Assembly (NCBI RefSeq): GCF_012767755.2
Contig: NZ_AP023189.1
Location: 1,054,001-1,118,000, forward strand
DNA length: 64,000 bases
Direction of reading: 5' to 3'
Source: Pseudomonas tohonis
GTDB taxonomy: Bacteria > Pseudomonadota > Gammaproteobacteria > Pseudomonadales > Pseudomonadaceae
This document shows, piece by piece, positions 19,919 to 29,108 of this stretch; positions within the stretch are counted from its first letter, which is position 1, and each line of letters starts with the position of its first letter. Below the pieces are notes generated by a model. That model made no database searches and was not told where the DNA came from. It was given only the letters and a program-made list of their open reading frames with translations. The position numbers and the translations under genes are program-made.

Positions 19919-21568
19919 ATGAACCTGCACCAGTTCGCCGAGACCCATGACGTGCTCAACCAGGTGCCGTCCCTGGACGGCGCCAACCTCTACCGCCTCG
20001 ACCTGCCGCTGCAGGAGTGGACCCGCCGCTACGACGGTGGCTGGGCCGAGGCGCAACTCGATCGCTATGGTGCTGCCGCCGGCGGCGCGCTGATGGCTGC
20101 GGGCTTCCTGGCCAACGAGAACAAGCCGGTGTTCAAGAGCCATGACCGCTACGGCAACCGCATCGACCTGGTGGAGTTCCACCCCGCCTACCACGAGCTG
20201 ATGGCCTCGGCCATCGCCGCCGGCATCCCCTCGCTGCCCTGGACCGACCCGCGCCCCGGCGCCCAGGTGGCGCGCGCGGCCCTCAACTACCTGCACAACC
20301 AGCCCGAGGCCGGCAACGCCTGCCCGCTGACCATGACCTACGCCAGCGTTCCGGCCCTGAAGCTGCAGCCCGACATCGCCGAGAAATGGCTGCCGAAGAT
20401 CCTTTCCACCCAGTACGACCCGCGCAACCTGCCCATGGAGCAGAAGAGCGGCGTCACCATCGGCATGGCCATGACCGAGAAGCAGGGCGGCACCGACGTG
20501 CGCGCCAACACCACCCGCGCCCATCCCGTCGGCATCCCCGGCCCGGGCCAGGCCTACGAGCTGGTCGGGCACAAGTGGTTCTGCTCGGCGCCCATGTGCG
20601 ACGCCTTCCTCACCCTGGCCTACACCGACAAGGGGCTGTCCTGCTTCCTGCTGCCGCGCCATCGCCCGGACGGCACCCGCAACCAGCTCTACATCCAGCG
20701 CCTGAAGAACAAGCTGGGCAACTGGGCCAATGCCTCCAGCGAGGTGGAATACCGCGGCGCGCTGGCCTGGATGATCGGCGAGGAAGGGCGCGGCGTGCCC
20801 ACCATCATCGAGATGGTCTCCCTGACCCGCTTCGACTGCATGATCGGCTCCAGCTCGCTGATGCGTCAGGCCCTCACCCAGGCCGCGCACCACTGCGCCC
20901 ACCGCAAGGTCGGCGGCCGCGTGCTGGCCGAGCAGCCGCTGATGCAGAACGTACTCGCCGACCTGGCCCTGGAAAGCGAAGCCGCGCTGGCCCTGACCAT
21001 GCGCATGGGCCGCGCCCTGGACCACGCCCACGACGAGCAGGAAGACAAGTTCGCCCGCCTGGTCACCGCCGTGGGCAAGTACTGGATCTGCAAGCGTGCC
21101 CCCGCCATGATCAACGAAGCCCAGGAATGCATGGGCGGCGCGGGCTACGTCGAGGAAACCATCCTCCCGCGCCTCTACCGCGAGGCGCCGGTGAACTCCA
21201 TCTGGGAAGGCTCCGGCAACGTCCAGTGCCTGGATGTGCTGCGCGCCCTGTCCAAGGAGCCGGGCGTGCTCGATGCGCTGTTCGCCGAACTGGGCGACGG
21301 TCACGGCGACGCCCGCCTGGCCGCCCATATCGGCAACCTCAAGGCCGCGTTCCATGACACCGCGGACATCCAGTACCGTGCCCGCCAGCTCACCGAAGAC
21401 GTCGCCGTGGGCCTGCAGGCCAAGCTGTTGCTGGAAGCCGGCAACGCCACCGTCTCCGACGCCTTCATCGCCAGCCGCCTCGGCCACGGCGGCCGCGTTT
21501 ACGGCACCCTGCCGCGCGGCGTGGATGTCGAGGCGCTGGTGGCGCGGAGTTCGCCGCATCTGGCGTAA
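19919..21568 (+). CDS. Acyl-CoA dehydrogenase, AidB-like
   Basis: FAD-dependent acyl-CoA dehydrogenase superfamily protein of 549 residues. Motifs: PLTMTYASVPAL, MAMTEKQGGTDVRANTT (FAD/substrate loop), LVGHKWFCSAPMCDAFLTLA, GLSCFLLPR, FDCMIGSSSLMRQALTQAAHH, ECMGGAGYVEE, PVNSIWEGSGNVQCLDVLRAL. This set and the length fit the AidB subgroup (E. coli AidB protects DNA during alkylation), although many AidB-like proteins act on branched or long acyl-CoAs. AGGAG sits 7 nt before the start. It is cotranscribed with the TetR gene. Confidence 0.9.
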   Translation: MNLHQFAETHDVLNQVPSLDGANLYRLDLPLQEWTRRYDGGWAEAQLDRYGAAAGGALMAAGFLANENKPVFKSHDRYGNRIDLVEFHPAYHELMASAIAAGIPSLPWTDPRPGAQVARAALNYLHNQPEAGNACPLTMTYASVPALKLQPDIAEKWLPKILSTQYDPRNLPMEQKSGVTIGMAMTEKQGGTDVRANTTRAHPVGIPGPGQAYELVGHKWFCSAPMCDAFLTLAYTDKGLSCFLLPRHRPDGTRNQLYIQRLKNKLGNWANASSEVEYRGALAWMIGEEGRGVPTIIEMVSLTRFDCMIGSSSLMRQALTQAAHHCAHRKVGGRVLAEQPLMQNVLADLALESEAALALTMRMGRALDHAHDEQEDKFARLVTAVGKYWICKRAPAMINEAQECMGGAGYVEETILPRLYREAPVNSIWEGSGNVQCLDVLRALSKEPGVLDALFAELGDGHGDARLAAHIGNLKAAFHDTADIQYRARQLTEDVAVGLQAKLLLEAGNATVSDAFIASRLGHGGRVYGTLPRGVDVEALVARSSPHLA

Positions 21569-21626
21569 GGTTCGATGCGTGATTGCTTGAGTTGGATGAA
21601 GCCCGGCGATCTCTCTGGCCAGCGGT

Positions 21627-22352
21627 TCAACGCCGCTGCCAGATCATCTTCCCGCCCGTGCCCTCGGTGACCAGGTAGGGGTCGCTGAAGCGGTAGCGGG
21701 CGGCGGGCTGGTAGTCGGCGGCGCCTTGCTGGCGCACCAGCAGCACGCCGTTGTCGCTGCGCCACTGCCCGCTGTACTGGAGCTCGCCGGGGCTGTCGTA
21801 GCTCCAGTCGCCGCCACCGCCGGCGGAGCGGGTCCATTGCGCCACGCTGCCGTCGGCGCCCAGGCGCAGGGTCATCACGGTGTTGAAGGAGGCGAAGCCG
21901 GTGCCGCCGCCGCTGTTGATGATCTTCTCGTGCACCCAGTCGCCCACCAGGGCCGGGTCCAGGCCGCCGCCTGCCTGAGCCGGTGCGGTCGCCTGCCCGG
22001 CGCGCTGGAATAGCGCCTGGCGTTCCAGCACCTGGCCGTTGCGTGGGTCGCGGGCGGCGATGCGGGTGTTGAGCTGCGCATCGGCGTAGCGGGCGGCGAG
22101 GGTGGCGACCACCTGCCCGGATTGCGGCACGCTGATCTGGGCCCGCAGCACCTGGCCGTCGAAGCTGCCCGCAAGGTCCAGTTGCAGGCTGCCGTTCTCC
22201 ACGTACTGGCCCTGCACCGCCTGGCCATCCTGGCGCAGCACCAGTTCGGTGGGCTGGCCGTCGAGGTTGGCCTGGTAGCGGCCATCCAGTTCGCCGGCCA
22301 CCAGGGCGGTGCAGTACAGGGCGGGCAGCAGCAGGGCGATCGAAGGGCGCAT
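21627..22352 (-). CDS. Secreted protein of unknown function
   Basis: A 241-residue protein with a signal peptide (MRPSIALLLPALYCTALVAG). The mature part looks like two small beta domains: residues ~20-110 rich in alternating hydrophobics (YVENGSLQLDLAGSFDGQVL), and residues ~125-241 with WVHEKIINSGGGTGFASFNTVMTLRL and GGDWSYDSPGELQYSGQWRSDNGVLLV, ending KMIWQRR. No enzyme motif is seen. It is convergent with the acyl-CoA dehydrogenase gene and divergent from amn, and it is conserved at this site in Pseudomonas. Confidence 0.85.
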   Translation of the reverse strand: MRPSIALLLPALYCTALVAGELDGRYQANLDGQPTELVLRQDGQAVQGQYVENGSLQLDLAGSFDGQVLRAQISVPQSGQVVATLAARYADAQLNTRIAARDPRNGQVLERQALFQRAGQATAPAQAGGGLDPALVGDWVHEKIINSGGGTGFASFNTVMTLRLGADGSVAQWTRSAGGGGDWSYDSPGELQYSGQWRSDNGVLLVRQQGAADYQPAARYRFSDPYLVTEGTGGKMIWQRR

Positions 22353-22496
22353 GGCGGTGACTCGTCGGGTGGGTGGCTCAAGCCTAGTTGCAGGCCCGCA
22401 GCGGCGCCACGGGAGGGCAATCGTCGTGCAATGCGTCGAAGGCTCTATGCCGCAGGCCCGGACAGCGGCAAGATAGAACCTGTTCGCACAGACAGG

Positions 22497-23978
22497 ATGC
22501 CGACCGTGACCCAGGATTCCGCCGAGTTTCTCATCGCCAGTACCGCCGAAGAGGCCGTCGACCGTCTGGCCGAACTGCATGGCCGCGCCACCTCCGCGCT
22601 GAGCCAGGCCCTCAAGCTCTACCTCAAGGAGCGGGTCGAGCCGGACGCCAGCCAGCGCGCGCTGTTCCGCTACCCGGAGCTGCGCATCACCTACCGCTGC
22701 CAGGGCGAGGTGCCCTCCACCGTTCGCGCCTACGCCAAGATGCAGGTGCCGGGCACCTACAGCGTCACCGTCACCCACCCCGCCGCCTTCCGTAAATACC
22801 TGCTGGAGCAACTGCGCCCGCTGATGAGCGACTTCACCGTGCAGGTGGAGGTGGGCGTCAGCCAGCAGAACATCCCCTACCCCTATGTGGTGGAGCAGGG
22901 CGATGAGCTGGCCGGCACCGACGTGACCGCCGCCGCCCTGGCGCGGGTGTTCCCCAGCACCGACCTGTCCGCCGCGACCGACGGTGTCGCCGACGGGCTC
23001 TACGACTGGGAGCAGGCCGACCCGCTGCCCCTGGCGCTGTTCGACGCCGCGCGGGTGGATTTCTCCCTGCGCCGCCTGGTGCACTACACCGGCAGCGACT
23101 GGCGCCATGTGCAGCCCTGGATCCTCCTGACCAACTACCACCGCTACGTCGACCAGTTCATCCAGCACGGGGTGACCCAGCTGCGCGAGGACCCGCGCTT
23201 CGTGCGCATGGTGCTGCCCGGCAACGTGCTGGTGGAGCGCGACATGAACGAGGAGACCATGCAGGCGGTGATCGACAGCGTGGTCTGGCACCGCTACCAG
23301 ATGCCGGCCTACCACCTGATCGCCGCCGACGGCCACGGCGTGACCCTGGTGAACATCGGCGTCGGCCCCTCCAACGCCAAGAACATCACCGACCACCTGG
23401 CGGTGCTGCGTCCGCACTGCTGGCTGATGATCGGCCACTGCGGCGGGTTGCGGCAGTCGCAGACCATCGGCGACTACGTGCTGGCCCACGCCTACATGCG
23501 CCGCGATGGCATCCTCGACCGGGTGCTGCCGCCGCACATCCCGCTGCCGGCCCTGGCCGAGGTGCAGCAGGCGCTGCAGGACGCCGCGGCGCTGGTCACC
23601 GGCGAGCGCGGCGAGGACCTCAAGCGGCGCCTGCGCACCGGCACCGTGCTCACCTACGACGACCGCAACTGGGAGCTGCGCTGGGCCCAGGAGCGCCCGC
23701 TGATCAACCTCTCGCGGGCGGTGGCGGTGGACATGGAGAGCGGCACCATCGCCGCCCAGGGTTATCGCCTGCGGGTGCCCTACGGGACGCTGCTGTGCGT
23801 CTCCGACAAGCCGCTGCACAGCGAGATCAAGCTGCCGGGCTCGGCCAGCGCCTTCTACCAGCGTGCCGTCAGCCAGCACCTGCGCATCGGCATCGCCGCG
23901 CTGGACCTGCTGCGCAACCAGCTCAACTCGCTGCACTCGCGCAAGCTGCGCAGCTTCGACGAGCCACCGTTCCGTTGA
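22497..23978 (+). CDS. amn: AMP nucleosidase
   Basis: Hydrolyses AMP to adenine and ribose 5-phosphate. It has 493 residues with an N-terminal Amn domain (EEAVDRLAELHGRATSALSQAL) and a C-terminal nucleoside-phosphorylase-like catalytic domain (LVNIGVGPSNAKNITDHLAVLRPHCWLMIGHCGGLR, DYVLAHAYMRRDGILD, VAVDMESGTIAAQGYRLRVPYGTLLCVSDKPLH). The length matches E. coli Amn within ten residues. A terminator hairpin follows. Confidence 0.96.
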   Translation: MPTVTQDSAEFLIASTAEEAVDRLAELHGRATSALSQALKLYLKERVEPDASQRALFRYPELRITYRCQGEVPSTVRAYAKMQVPGTYSVTVTHPAAFRKYLLEQLRPLMSDFTVQVEVGVSQQNIPYPYVVEQGDELAGTDVTAAALARVFPSTDLSAATDGVADGLYDWEQADPLPLALFDAARVDFSLRRLVHYTGSDWRHVQPWILLTNYHRYVDQFIQHGVTQLREDPRFVRMVLPGNVLVERDMNEETMQAVIDSVVWHRYQMPAYHLIAADGHGVTLVNIGVGPSNAKNITDHLAVLRPHCWLMIGHCGGLRQSQTIGDYVLAHAYMRRDGILDRVLPPHIPLPALAEVQQALQDAAALVTGERGEDLKRRLRTGTVLTYDDRNWELRWAQERPLINLSRAVAVDMESGTIAAQGYRLRVPYGTLLCVSDKPLHSEIKLPGSASAFYQRAVSQHLRIGIAALDLLRNQLNSLHSRKLRSFDEPPFR

Positions 23979-23997
23979 TCGGCTGTGGATAACGACT

Positions 23998-24026
23998 AGG
24001 GCCGCATGATGCGGCCCTTGTCTTTT
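23998..24026 (+). terminator. Rho-independent terminator of amn
   Basis: A 9-bp perfect stem (23998-24006 with 24010-24018), 3-nt loop and the tail TGTCTTTT, 20 bp after the amn stop. Confidence 0.85.
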
Positions 24027-24196
24027 GTGGAAGCGGGGCGACTGGTCCCGGCCGTTCGTGGCACGTCGGGGGCCCGGGCTCGACTCCGCTTGGTGGAGGT
24101 GACCTCCCCCCTACGCAGCGGTCACGTCCGTGAGTGGGCCTGCTTTGCGCGCGCAGCGTCGCTATCCCTGTGGAGCGAATTCGTTCGCGATGGGCC
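24027..24196. repeat. Gene-free spacer with a REP-like palindrome
   Basis: 170 bp between the amn terminator and the convergent MBL-fold gene. At about 24174-24190 it contains the palindromic core GCGAATTCGTTCGC, typical of Pseudomonas REP/BIME sequences. No gene was seen. Confidence 0.55.
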
Positions 24197-25252
24197 TCAG
24201 TCCGCCCCTACCTGCGCCATCACCGGCACCTGCCACTGGTAGCCCGGCGTCGGCACGCGGAAGTTGTCGGCGTCGACGTTCCAGTCCGCCAGCGCCTTGG
24301 CCAGGTCCCGGGGCGGGGCGTACTGGCCTTCGTCGGTGAGGTTGAAGGTGCCGAAGTGGATGGCCAGGCTGTTGCGCGAATCCAGCTGCTTGTGGGCCTG
24401 CACCGCATCATCCGGGTTCATGTGGTTGTCACGCATGAACCAGCGTGGCGCGTAGGCGCCGATGGGCAGCGCGGCGAAGCGCATGGGCCCGAAGCGCTCG
24501 TGGATCAGGCGGAACTCCGGCCCGAGCCCGGTATCGCCGGGGAACAGCAGCGGGCCGTCCGGCGAGGTGATCACGAAGCCCATCCACAGGGTCTGGTTGG
24601 TGTCGCTGCGGGTGCGTGCCGACCAGTGCTGCACCGGCACCGAGTGCAGGGTGAGTTCGTCGCTCAGCGGCAATTCCTGCCACCAGTCCAGCTCCACCAC
24701 GCGGGCGAAGCCGGTCTCGCGGATCAGCGGGCCGTTGCCCAGCCCGGTGGCGACGGTGGCCAGGGGGAAGCGCTCGGCCAGGCTGCGCAGGCTTTCCAGG
24801 TCCAGGTGGTCGTAGTGGTTGTGGCTGACCAAGATCAGGTCGATGGGCGGCAGCTGGTCGAGGCTCAGGCCCGGCTGCTGGTGGCGGCGCGGGCCGATGA
24901 AGCTGAAGGGGCTGACGCGTTGCGACCACACCGGGTCGGTGACGATGTTGAGCCCGCGGTGCTGGATCAGCACGGTGGCGTGGTTGATGTAGGTGACCCG
25001 CAGTTCGTCGCCCTGCACCCGCTCCACCACCTCGGGTGCCTCGGCGGCGGGCTCCTCCACCCAGGGCGCCTGCTTCTCGCGGTTGAACTGCCACTTCAGC
25101 ACCGACCACAGGTCCTTGTGCGGCTTGGGGTCGATGTTGTGGAAACGCTGGCCATCGAAATGGTCCGTGGCCGGCCCCTGGTAGGGCGTGCCCGCGCAGC
25201 CGGCCAGTGTCATCAGGCTGATCAGCCAGGTGGGGCGTAACGCACGGGGCAT
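24197..25252 (-). CDS. MBL-fold metallohydrolase lipoprotein (NAPE-PLD/RomA-like)
   Basis: A 351-residue lipoprotein (lipobox LAGC, Cys near residue 19) carrying a metallo-beta-lactamase fold: VTYINHATVLIQHRGLNIVTDPVWSQR, LILVSHNHYDHLD (HxHxDH zinc site), LLFPGDTGLGPEF and AIHFGTFNLTDEG. The pattern of the N-terminal TDPVWS segment fits the NAPE-PLD/RomA-like group. The substrate is unknown. It is divergent from rluE. Confidence 0.88.
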   Translation of the reverse strand: MPRALRPTWLISLMTLAGCAGTPYQGPATDHFDGQRFHNIDPKPHKDLWSVLKWQFNREKQAPWVEEPAAEAPEVVERVQGDELRVTYINHATVLIQHRGLNIVTDPVWSQRVSPFSFIGPRRHQQPGLSLDQLPPIDLILVSHNHYDHLDLESLRSLAERFPLATVATGLGNGPLIRETGFARVVELDWWQELPLSDELTLHSVPVQHWSARTRSDTNQTLWMGFVITSPDGPLLFPGDTGLGPEFRLIHERFGPMRFAALPIGAYAPRWFMRDNHMNPDDAVQAHKQLDSRNSLAIHFGTFNLTDEGQYAPPRDLAKALADWNVDADNFRVPTPGYQWQVPVMAQVGAD

Positions 25253-25335
25253 GGCGGTCCTCGCTCTTGCGGTGGTGGGGCGCTCAACCTAGCATGCGCT
25301 TCCGATACCCTGTCCACTGTCGCTCGTAACCAGCC

Positions 25336-25974
25336 ATGTCGTCCCGCCCGCCGCGCCCTGCACGTCCTCCCGCCCGCCGTCCCCAGCCCGCCGCTCCACG
25401 CCGTGTGGCCAAGGCGCCGCCGGCCGAGCCGCGCCTGGTGCTGTTCAACAAGCCGTTCGATGTGCTCACCCAGTTCAGCGACGGGGAAGGGCGCGCCACC
25501 CTCAAGGATTTCATCGACATCCCCGGCATCTACCCCGCCGGGCGCCTGGACCGCGACAGCGAGGGCCTGCTGCTGCTGACCAACGACGGCCGCCTGCAGG
25601 CGCGCATCGCCGACCCCCGGCACAAGCTGGCCAAGACCTACTGGGTGCAGGTGGAAGGGGAGCCGAGCGAAGAACAGCTGCAGCGCCTGCGGGACGGCGT
25701 CGAGCTCAACGACGGCCCGACCCTGCCGGCCGAGGCGCGCCTGCTGGAGGCTCCGCAACTGTGGGAGCGCGACCCGCCGGTGCGCTTTCGCAAGAGCGTG
25801 CCCACCGCCTGGCTGGAGCTGGTGATCCGCGAGGGGCGCAACCGCCAGGTGCGGCGCATGACGGCCGCCGTCGGCTTGCCGACCCTGCGCCTGGTACGCG
25901 TGCGCATCGGCCCCTTCGCCCTGGATGGGCTGGGGCTCGGGCAATGGAAGGAAGTGCCGGCGCGTCTGGACTGA
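25336..25974 (+). CDS. rluE: 23S rRNA pseudouridine(2457) synthase RluE
   Basis: RsuA-family pseudouridine synthase modifying U2457 of 23S rRNA in E. coli. It has 212 residues. The basic Pro/Ala/Arg-rich N-terminus and absence of an S4 domain are RluE traits. The catalytic Asp is in [17 protein letters not shown]; other motifs are [36 protein letters not shown] and [14 protein letters not shown]. Confidence 0.93.
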   Translation: MSSRPPRPARPPARRPQPAAPRRVAKAPPAEPRLVLFNKPFDVLTQFSDGEGRATLKDFIDIPGIYPAGRLDRDSEGLLLLTNDGRLQARIADPRHKLAKTYWVQVEGEPSEEQLQRLRDGVELNDGPTLPAEARLLEAPQLWERDPPVRFRKSVPTAWLELVIREGRNRQVRRMTAAVGLPTLRLVRVRIGPFALDGLGLGQWKEVPARLD

Positions 25975-25990
25975 GCGCCGGCGAGGTGGG

Positions 25991-26383
25991 TCAGTAGAAG
26001 GACTTGATCACTTCGATGCCCTTGTTCAGCACCTCGCGCCAGGCGCTGCGCACCTCGGTGCTGTGTTCCTTGTCGTGCTCGGCGATGGTCAGCAGCAGCG
26101 ACTCCACCCACAGGTCGTACATCTCGGGGCGGATGTCGAAGCCCTCGCGGGAGTGCGTGGCGCCGAGCGCACGCAGCTTGGTATCGGGCATGCCGCGCGC
26201 GAACATCACCAGGTTGAGGATGCCCTGGCGCAGCAGCGCCTTCTGCGCCGGCATGTCGGTCTCGGTGAACTTGGCGCGGATCTGCGGCGAGCTGTCGAGG
26301 AAGCGCCGGTAGAAGGCATCGAAGAAATCGGGATTGGCACAGCAGCGTCCATAGCTCTGCATGACGCGATCGGTGGCGTTCAT
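25991..26383 (-). CDS. Globin-family protein
   Basis: A 130-residue single-domain globin-like protein (MNATDRVMQSYGRCCANPDFFDAFYRRFLDSSP; candidate proximal-His region LRALGATHSREGFDIRPEMYDLWVESLLLTIAEHD). It is slightly longer than truncated globins and shorter than flavohaemoglobin heads. Haem binding is plausible but not proven. It is convergent with rluE, 17 bp away. Confidence 0.8.
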   Translation of the reverse strand: MNATDRVMQSYGRCCANPDFFDAFYRRFLDSSPQIRAKFTETDMPAQKALLRQGILNLVMFARGMPDTKLRALGATHSREGFDIRPEMYDLWVESLLLTIAEHDKEHSTEVRSAWREVLNKGIEVIKSFY

Positions 26384-26457
26384 GTTGTCTCCAGGCAGGA
26401 AAAACGAAGCCGCCCGCGCAGGCGACCTTGCCGGCACGGGAGGCGCGGGTGAGGTTT

Positions 26458-26661
26458 TTACATGCCTTCGAGGCCGCCGATCACCAGGGACTTGATGACG
26501 AAGCCGAGTACACCGAGACCCAGGGCGAGAAACAGGATGAAGGTGCCGAAGCGGCCGGCCTTGGACTTCTTCGCGAGGTCCCAGACGATGAACGCCATGA
26601 ACAGCACGAGGCCGGCGATCATTGCGGTCATCATCCACTCTTCGAATTTCTCGGGGCTCAT
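26458..26661 (-). CDS. DUF2788 small membrane protein
   Basis: A 67-residue protein with two membrane helices (AMIAGLVLFMAFIVWDLA and FGTFILFLALGLGVLGFVIKSLVI) separated by a basic loop KKSKAGR. The start MSPEKFEEW at 26661 is the family start. Function is unknown. Confidence 0.8.
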   Translation of the reverse strand: MSPEKFEEWMMTAMIAGLVLFMAFIVWDLAKKSKAGRFGTFILFLALGLGVLGFVIKSLVIGGLEGM

Positions 26662-26850
26662 TCTCAACCTCTAGCAGCGAAACGAATCAGGCCTGGCGCG
26701 AGAGAGCGCCGGGCAGTGATGCCGTGAGGGCGGGGGCTGCGGTTGTTGTTCTGCGAGCCTGAGGCTCTTTATTGGCGAAACCACGCGGGGCACAGCAAAG
26801 GTGCGGCGATTATACGCCGCGCCCAGGGCCTCGCCACTACCACCTCCGTA

Positions 26851-27330
26851 TTAGCCGCGCAGATGGGTCAGCGGCAGCTCCGTGGTGCTCAGCACCTGAT
26901 TGAGCACGAAGCTCGAACGCACGCTGGTGACGCCTTCGATGCGGGTCAGCTGGCCCAGCAGGAACTGCTGGTAGTGGTCCATGTCCGGCACCACCACCTT
27001 GAGCTGGTAGTCCGCCTCCATGCCGGTGACCAGGCAGCACTCCAGCACCTCCGGGCACTGGCCGATCACCGACTGGAAATGTTCGAAGCGCTCGGGGGTG
27101 TGGCGATCCATGCCGATCAGCACATAGGCGGTCAGGCTCAGCCCCAGCTTCTTGCGGTCGAGCAGCGCCACCTGGCGCACGATGTAGCCGTCGTCCTCCA
27201 GCTGCTTCACCCGCCGCGAGCAGGGCGAAGGCGACAGGCCGATGCGCTCGGCCAGCTCCTGGTTGGAGATGCGCGCATCGCGTTGCAGTTCGGCGAGGAT
27301 CTTCAGGTCGTAGCGGTCGAGTCTTTCCAT
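26851..27330 (-). CDS. Lrp/AsnC-family regulator
   Basis: A 159-residue feast/famine regulator with an N-terminal winged HTH (LDRYDLKILAELQRDARISNQELAERIGLSPSPCSRRVKQLEDDGYI) and a C-terminal RAM ligand domain (VLECCLVTGMEADYQLKVVVPDMDHYQQFL; IEGVTSVRSSFVLNQV). The length is standard. The start at 27330 begins the conserved LDRxDxKIL motif. Its regulon cannot be read from the window. Confidence 0.95.
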   Translation of the reverse strand: MERLDRYDLKILAELQRDARISNQELAERIGLSPSPCSRRVKQLEDDGYIVRQVALLDRKKLGLSLTAYVLIGMDRHTPERFEHFQSVIGQCPEVLECCLVTGMEADYQLKVVVPDMDHYQQFLLGQLTRIEGVTSVRSSFVLNQVLSTTELPLTHLRG

Positions 27331-27696
27331 CTTTGCACCTGGATTCCGTGTGTATTGCCAGGAATGATGCTTGATTAGTGAAAAATTGCGCAAGTGGCAT
27401 TCTGAAGAGCAATCTTTGCAATCATCTGTCGCGCCTGTCGACTTAAGATTGTTTCCAGTTTCACGGCCCGGACAGCATGTCCAACCGACCCGCCCAATCA
27501 GGTGCGTCGGCGCCGCCGAACCCACCGGTTCGAGCAGGCCCCCGGGTCCGCGCTGCCCAATCAGGCAGGCGATGAAAGCGGCGATACGATTGCCGGCACC
27601 GGACAGATTCCCCGAAGGGGGGCCCGAAATTGGGGCCCCCCTTTTTTATTGCCCGAAAGAAATTGTGATGCCCCTACGGGGCGTTGGTGAGAGGTC
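27331..27696. other. Gene-free region with possible small RNA
   Basis: 366 bp without a supported gene. It should contain the promoter of the Lrp-type gene near 27331-27450 (AT-rich). To the right are two copies of CCCAATCAGG (about 27493 and 27559) and then a strong plus-strand terminator at 27615-27647 with no coding gene upstream of it. A non-coding transcript of roughly 150-200 nt ending there is possible. No convincing -35/-10 pair could be fixed. Confidence 0.4.
27615..27647 (+). terminator. Strong rho-independent terminator without upstream gene
   Basis: An 11-bp stem (AA plus GGGGGGCCC, 27615-27625, pairing with 27633-27643), short loop and a T7 run. The plus-strand orientation does not match the minus-strand genes on either side, although the inverted form could also serve the MAPEG gene region as an insulator. 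Confidence 0.8.
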
Positions 27697-28116
27697 TCAG
27701 GCCAGATTGGCCAGGCGCAGCAGCCACCAGGCCAGCACCGCCAGCTGCACGAAGAAGCCGGCGAAGCGCAGCCAGACGAACAGTGCGCTGGTACTGATCA
27801 GGTGCACCAGGCTCTGGAAGATGCGCGCACCCAGCAGCACCAGGGCCAGCGGGTCGGTGATCGCGGTCTGCGCGGTGGCCAGGGCGAACAGCAGCACCGC
27901 CGCCTGCATCGGCAGGTTCTCCAGGCAGTTGGCATGGGCGCGTACCAGGCGCTGGCCGAGAGCCCCGGGCGTGTTGCTGCCGTCGGGGGCGAAGGCGTTG
28001 ACCTTCATGCGCCCGGCCATGACCAGCAGGCCGCGCTGGTTCACCAGCAGGAAGACCAGCAGCAGGCTCCAGGCGACGAGCCCGAGCAGGGCGATGGCGG
28101 TGGGGGATTGCGACAT
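27697..28116 (-). CDS. MAPEG-family membrane protein
   Basis: A 139-residue inner-membrane protein with four hydrophobic segments (AIALLGLVAWSLLLVFLLV; NLPMQAAVLLFALATAQTAI; LALVLLGARIFQSLVHLIS; LFVWLRFAGFFVQLAVLAWWLL). The RAHANCLENLPMQAAVLL motif is characteristic of MAPEG proteins (glutathione/eicosanoid-type). The bacterial substrate is unknown. Confidence 0.87.
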   Translation of the reverse strand: MSQSPTAIALLGLVAWSLLLVFLLVNQRGLLVMAGRMKVNAFAPDGSNTPGALGQRLVRAHANCLENLPMQAAVLLFALATAQTAITDPLALVLLGARIFQSLVHLISTSALFVWLRFAGFFVQLAVLAWWLLRLANLA

Positions 28117-28214
28117 GGAAAGGCTCCTCGAATTGTTGTTGTGGGATGGCGCGCGGCGATTCTAGAGCAATTGCTCTATTTCGCGAAGCCAACCGATGAG
28201 GAGGAAAAGGAGCC

Positions 28215-29108
28215 TCAGTGGCGCGCAGCCTGCACGACCTCGATGGGGTCGGCGTGGACCAGCACCTCGGCCCGTGGGTAGGCCTCGATGATCGCCTGTT
28301 CCACACGCACGCAGAGGGCGTGGGCCTGGGACAGCGGCAGCTCGCCGGGCAGCTCCAGGTGCAACTGCACGTACCAGTGGCTGCCGGAGATGCGCGTGCG
28401 CAGGTCGTGGACACCCAGCACCCCGGGCACGGCGCAGGCGAGCTGGTGCATGTGCTCGCCCACCTGCGGCGACACTTCCTGGTCCATCAGCACCGCCACG
28501 GATTCGCGGGCGATGCTGACGGCGCTCCAGAGTATGTAGAGGGCGATGCCCAGGCCGAAGAAGCCGTCCACGCGTTCCCAACCCTGGCTGGCCAGCGCCA
28601 GGGCCACGAGGATGCTGCCGTTGAGCAACAGGTCGGAGCGGTAGTGCAGCGAATCGGCGCGCACCGCCGTGGAGTGGGTGATCTTCACCACATGGTTCTG
28701 CAGCGCCAGCAGGGCCAGGGTCAGCACCAGCGACAGGACCATCACCGCGATCCCCAGCCCCTGGGCACCCAGGGGGTGCGGCTGGCGCAGGTGCTCGACG
28801 GCCTGCACCCCCACCAGCACGGCACTGGCGCCGATGAACATGGCTTGCGCCAGCCCGGCGAGGGACTCCGCCTTGCCGTGGCCGAAGCGATGGTCATCGT
28901 CCGCCGGCTTCAGCGCGAAGCGCACCGCCAGCAGGTTGAGCAGGGACGCGGCGCTGTCCAGCAGCGAGTCGGTGAGCCCCGCCAGCAGGCTGACCGAGCC
29001 GCTCAGCCACCAGGCGACGGCCTTGGCCAGCACCAGCGTGAGGGCGACGGACAGCGATGCATTGGTGGCCAGCCGCAGCAGGCGCGCATGCTGCTCGGAA
29101 GTGCTCAT
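28215..29108 (-). CDS. Cation-diffusion-facilitator efflux protein (FieF/YiiP-like)
   Basis: A 297-residue CDF transporter exporting Zn2+/Fe2+ or a related metal against the proton gradient. Six membrane helices. The intramembrane metal site is formed by DSLLDS in TM2 and HYRSD in TM5, as in YiiP, and FGHGKAESL follows TM2. The C-terminal cytoplasmic domain has HDLRTRISGSHWYVQLHLELPG, with H and D residues of the dimer metal sites, and ends VLVHADPIE. The start overlaps the DinB gene stop by 4 bp. Confidence 0.92.
   Translation of the reverse strand: MSTSEQHARLLRLATNASLSVALTLVLAKAVAWWLSGSVSLLAGLTDSLLDSAASLLNLLAVRFALKPADDDHRFGHGKAESLAGLAQAMFIGASAVLVGVQAVEHLRQPHPLGAQGLGIAVMVLSLVLTLALLALQNHVVKITHSTAVRADSLHYRSDLLLNGSILVALALASQGWERVDGFFGLGIALYILWSAVSIARESVAVLMDQEVSPQVGEHMHQLACAVPGVLGVHDLRTRISGSHWYVQLHLELPGELPLSQAHALCVRVEQAIIEAYPRAEVLVHADPIEVVQAARH

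Noticed and set aside
24027..24196. Coding frames in the amn-MBL spacer
   Set aside because: They overlap a terminator and a REP-like palindrome and have no recognisable product.
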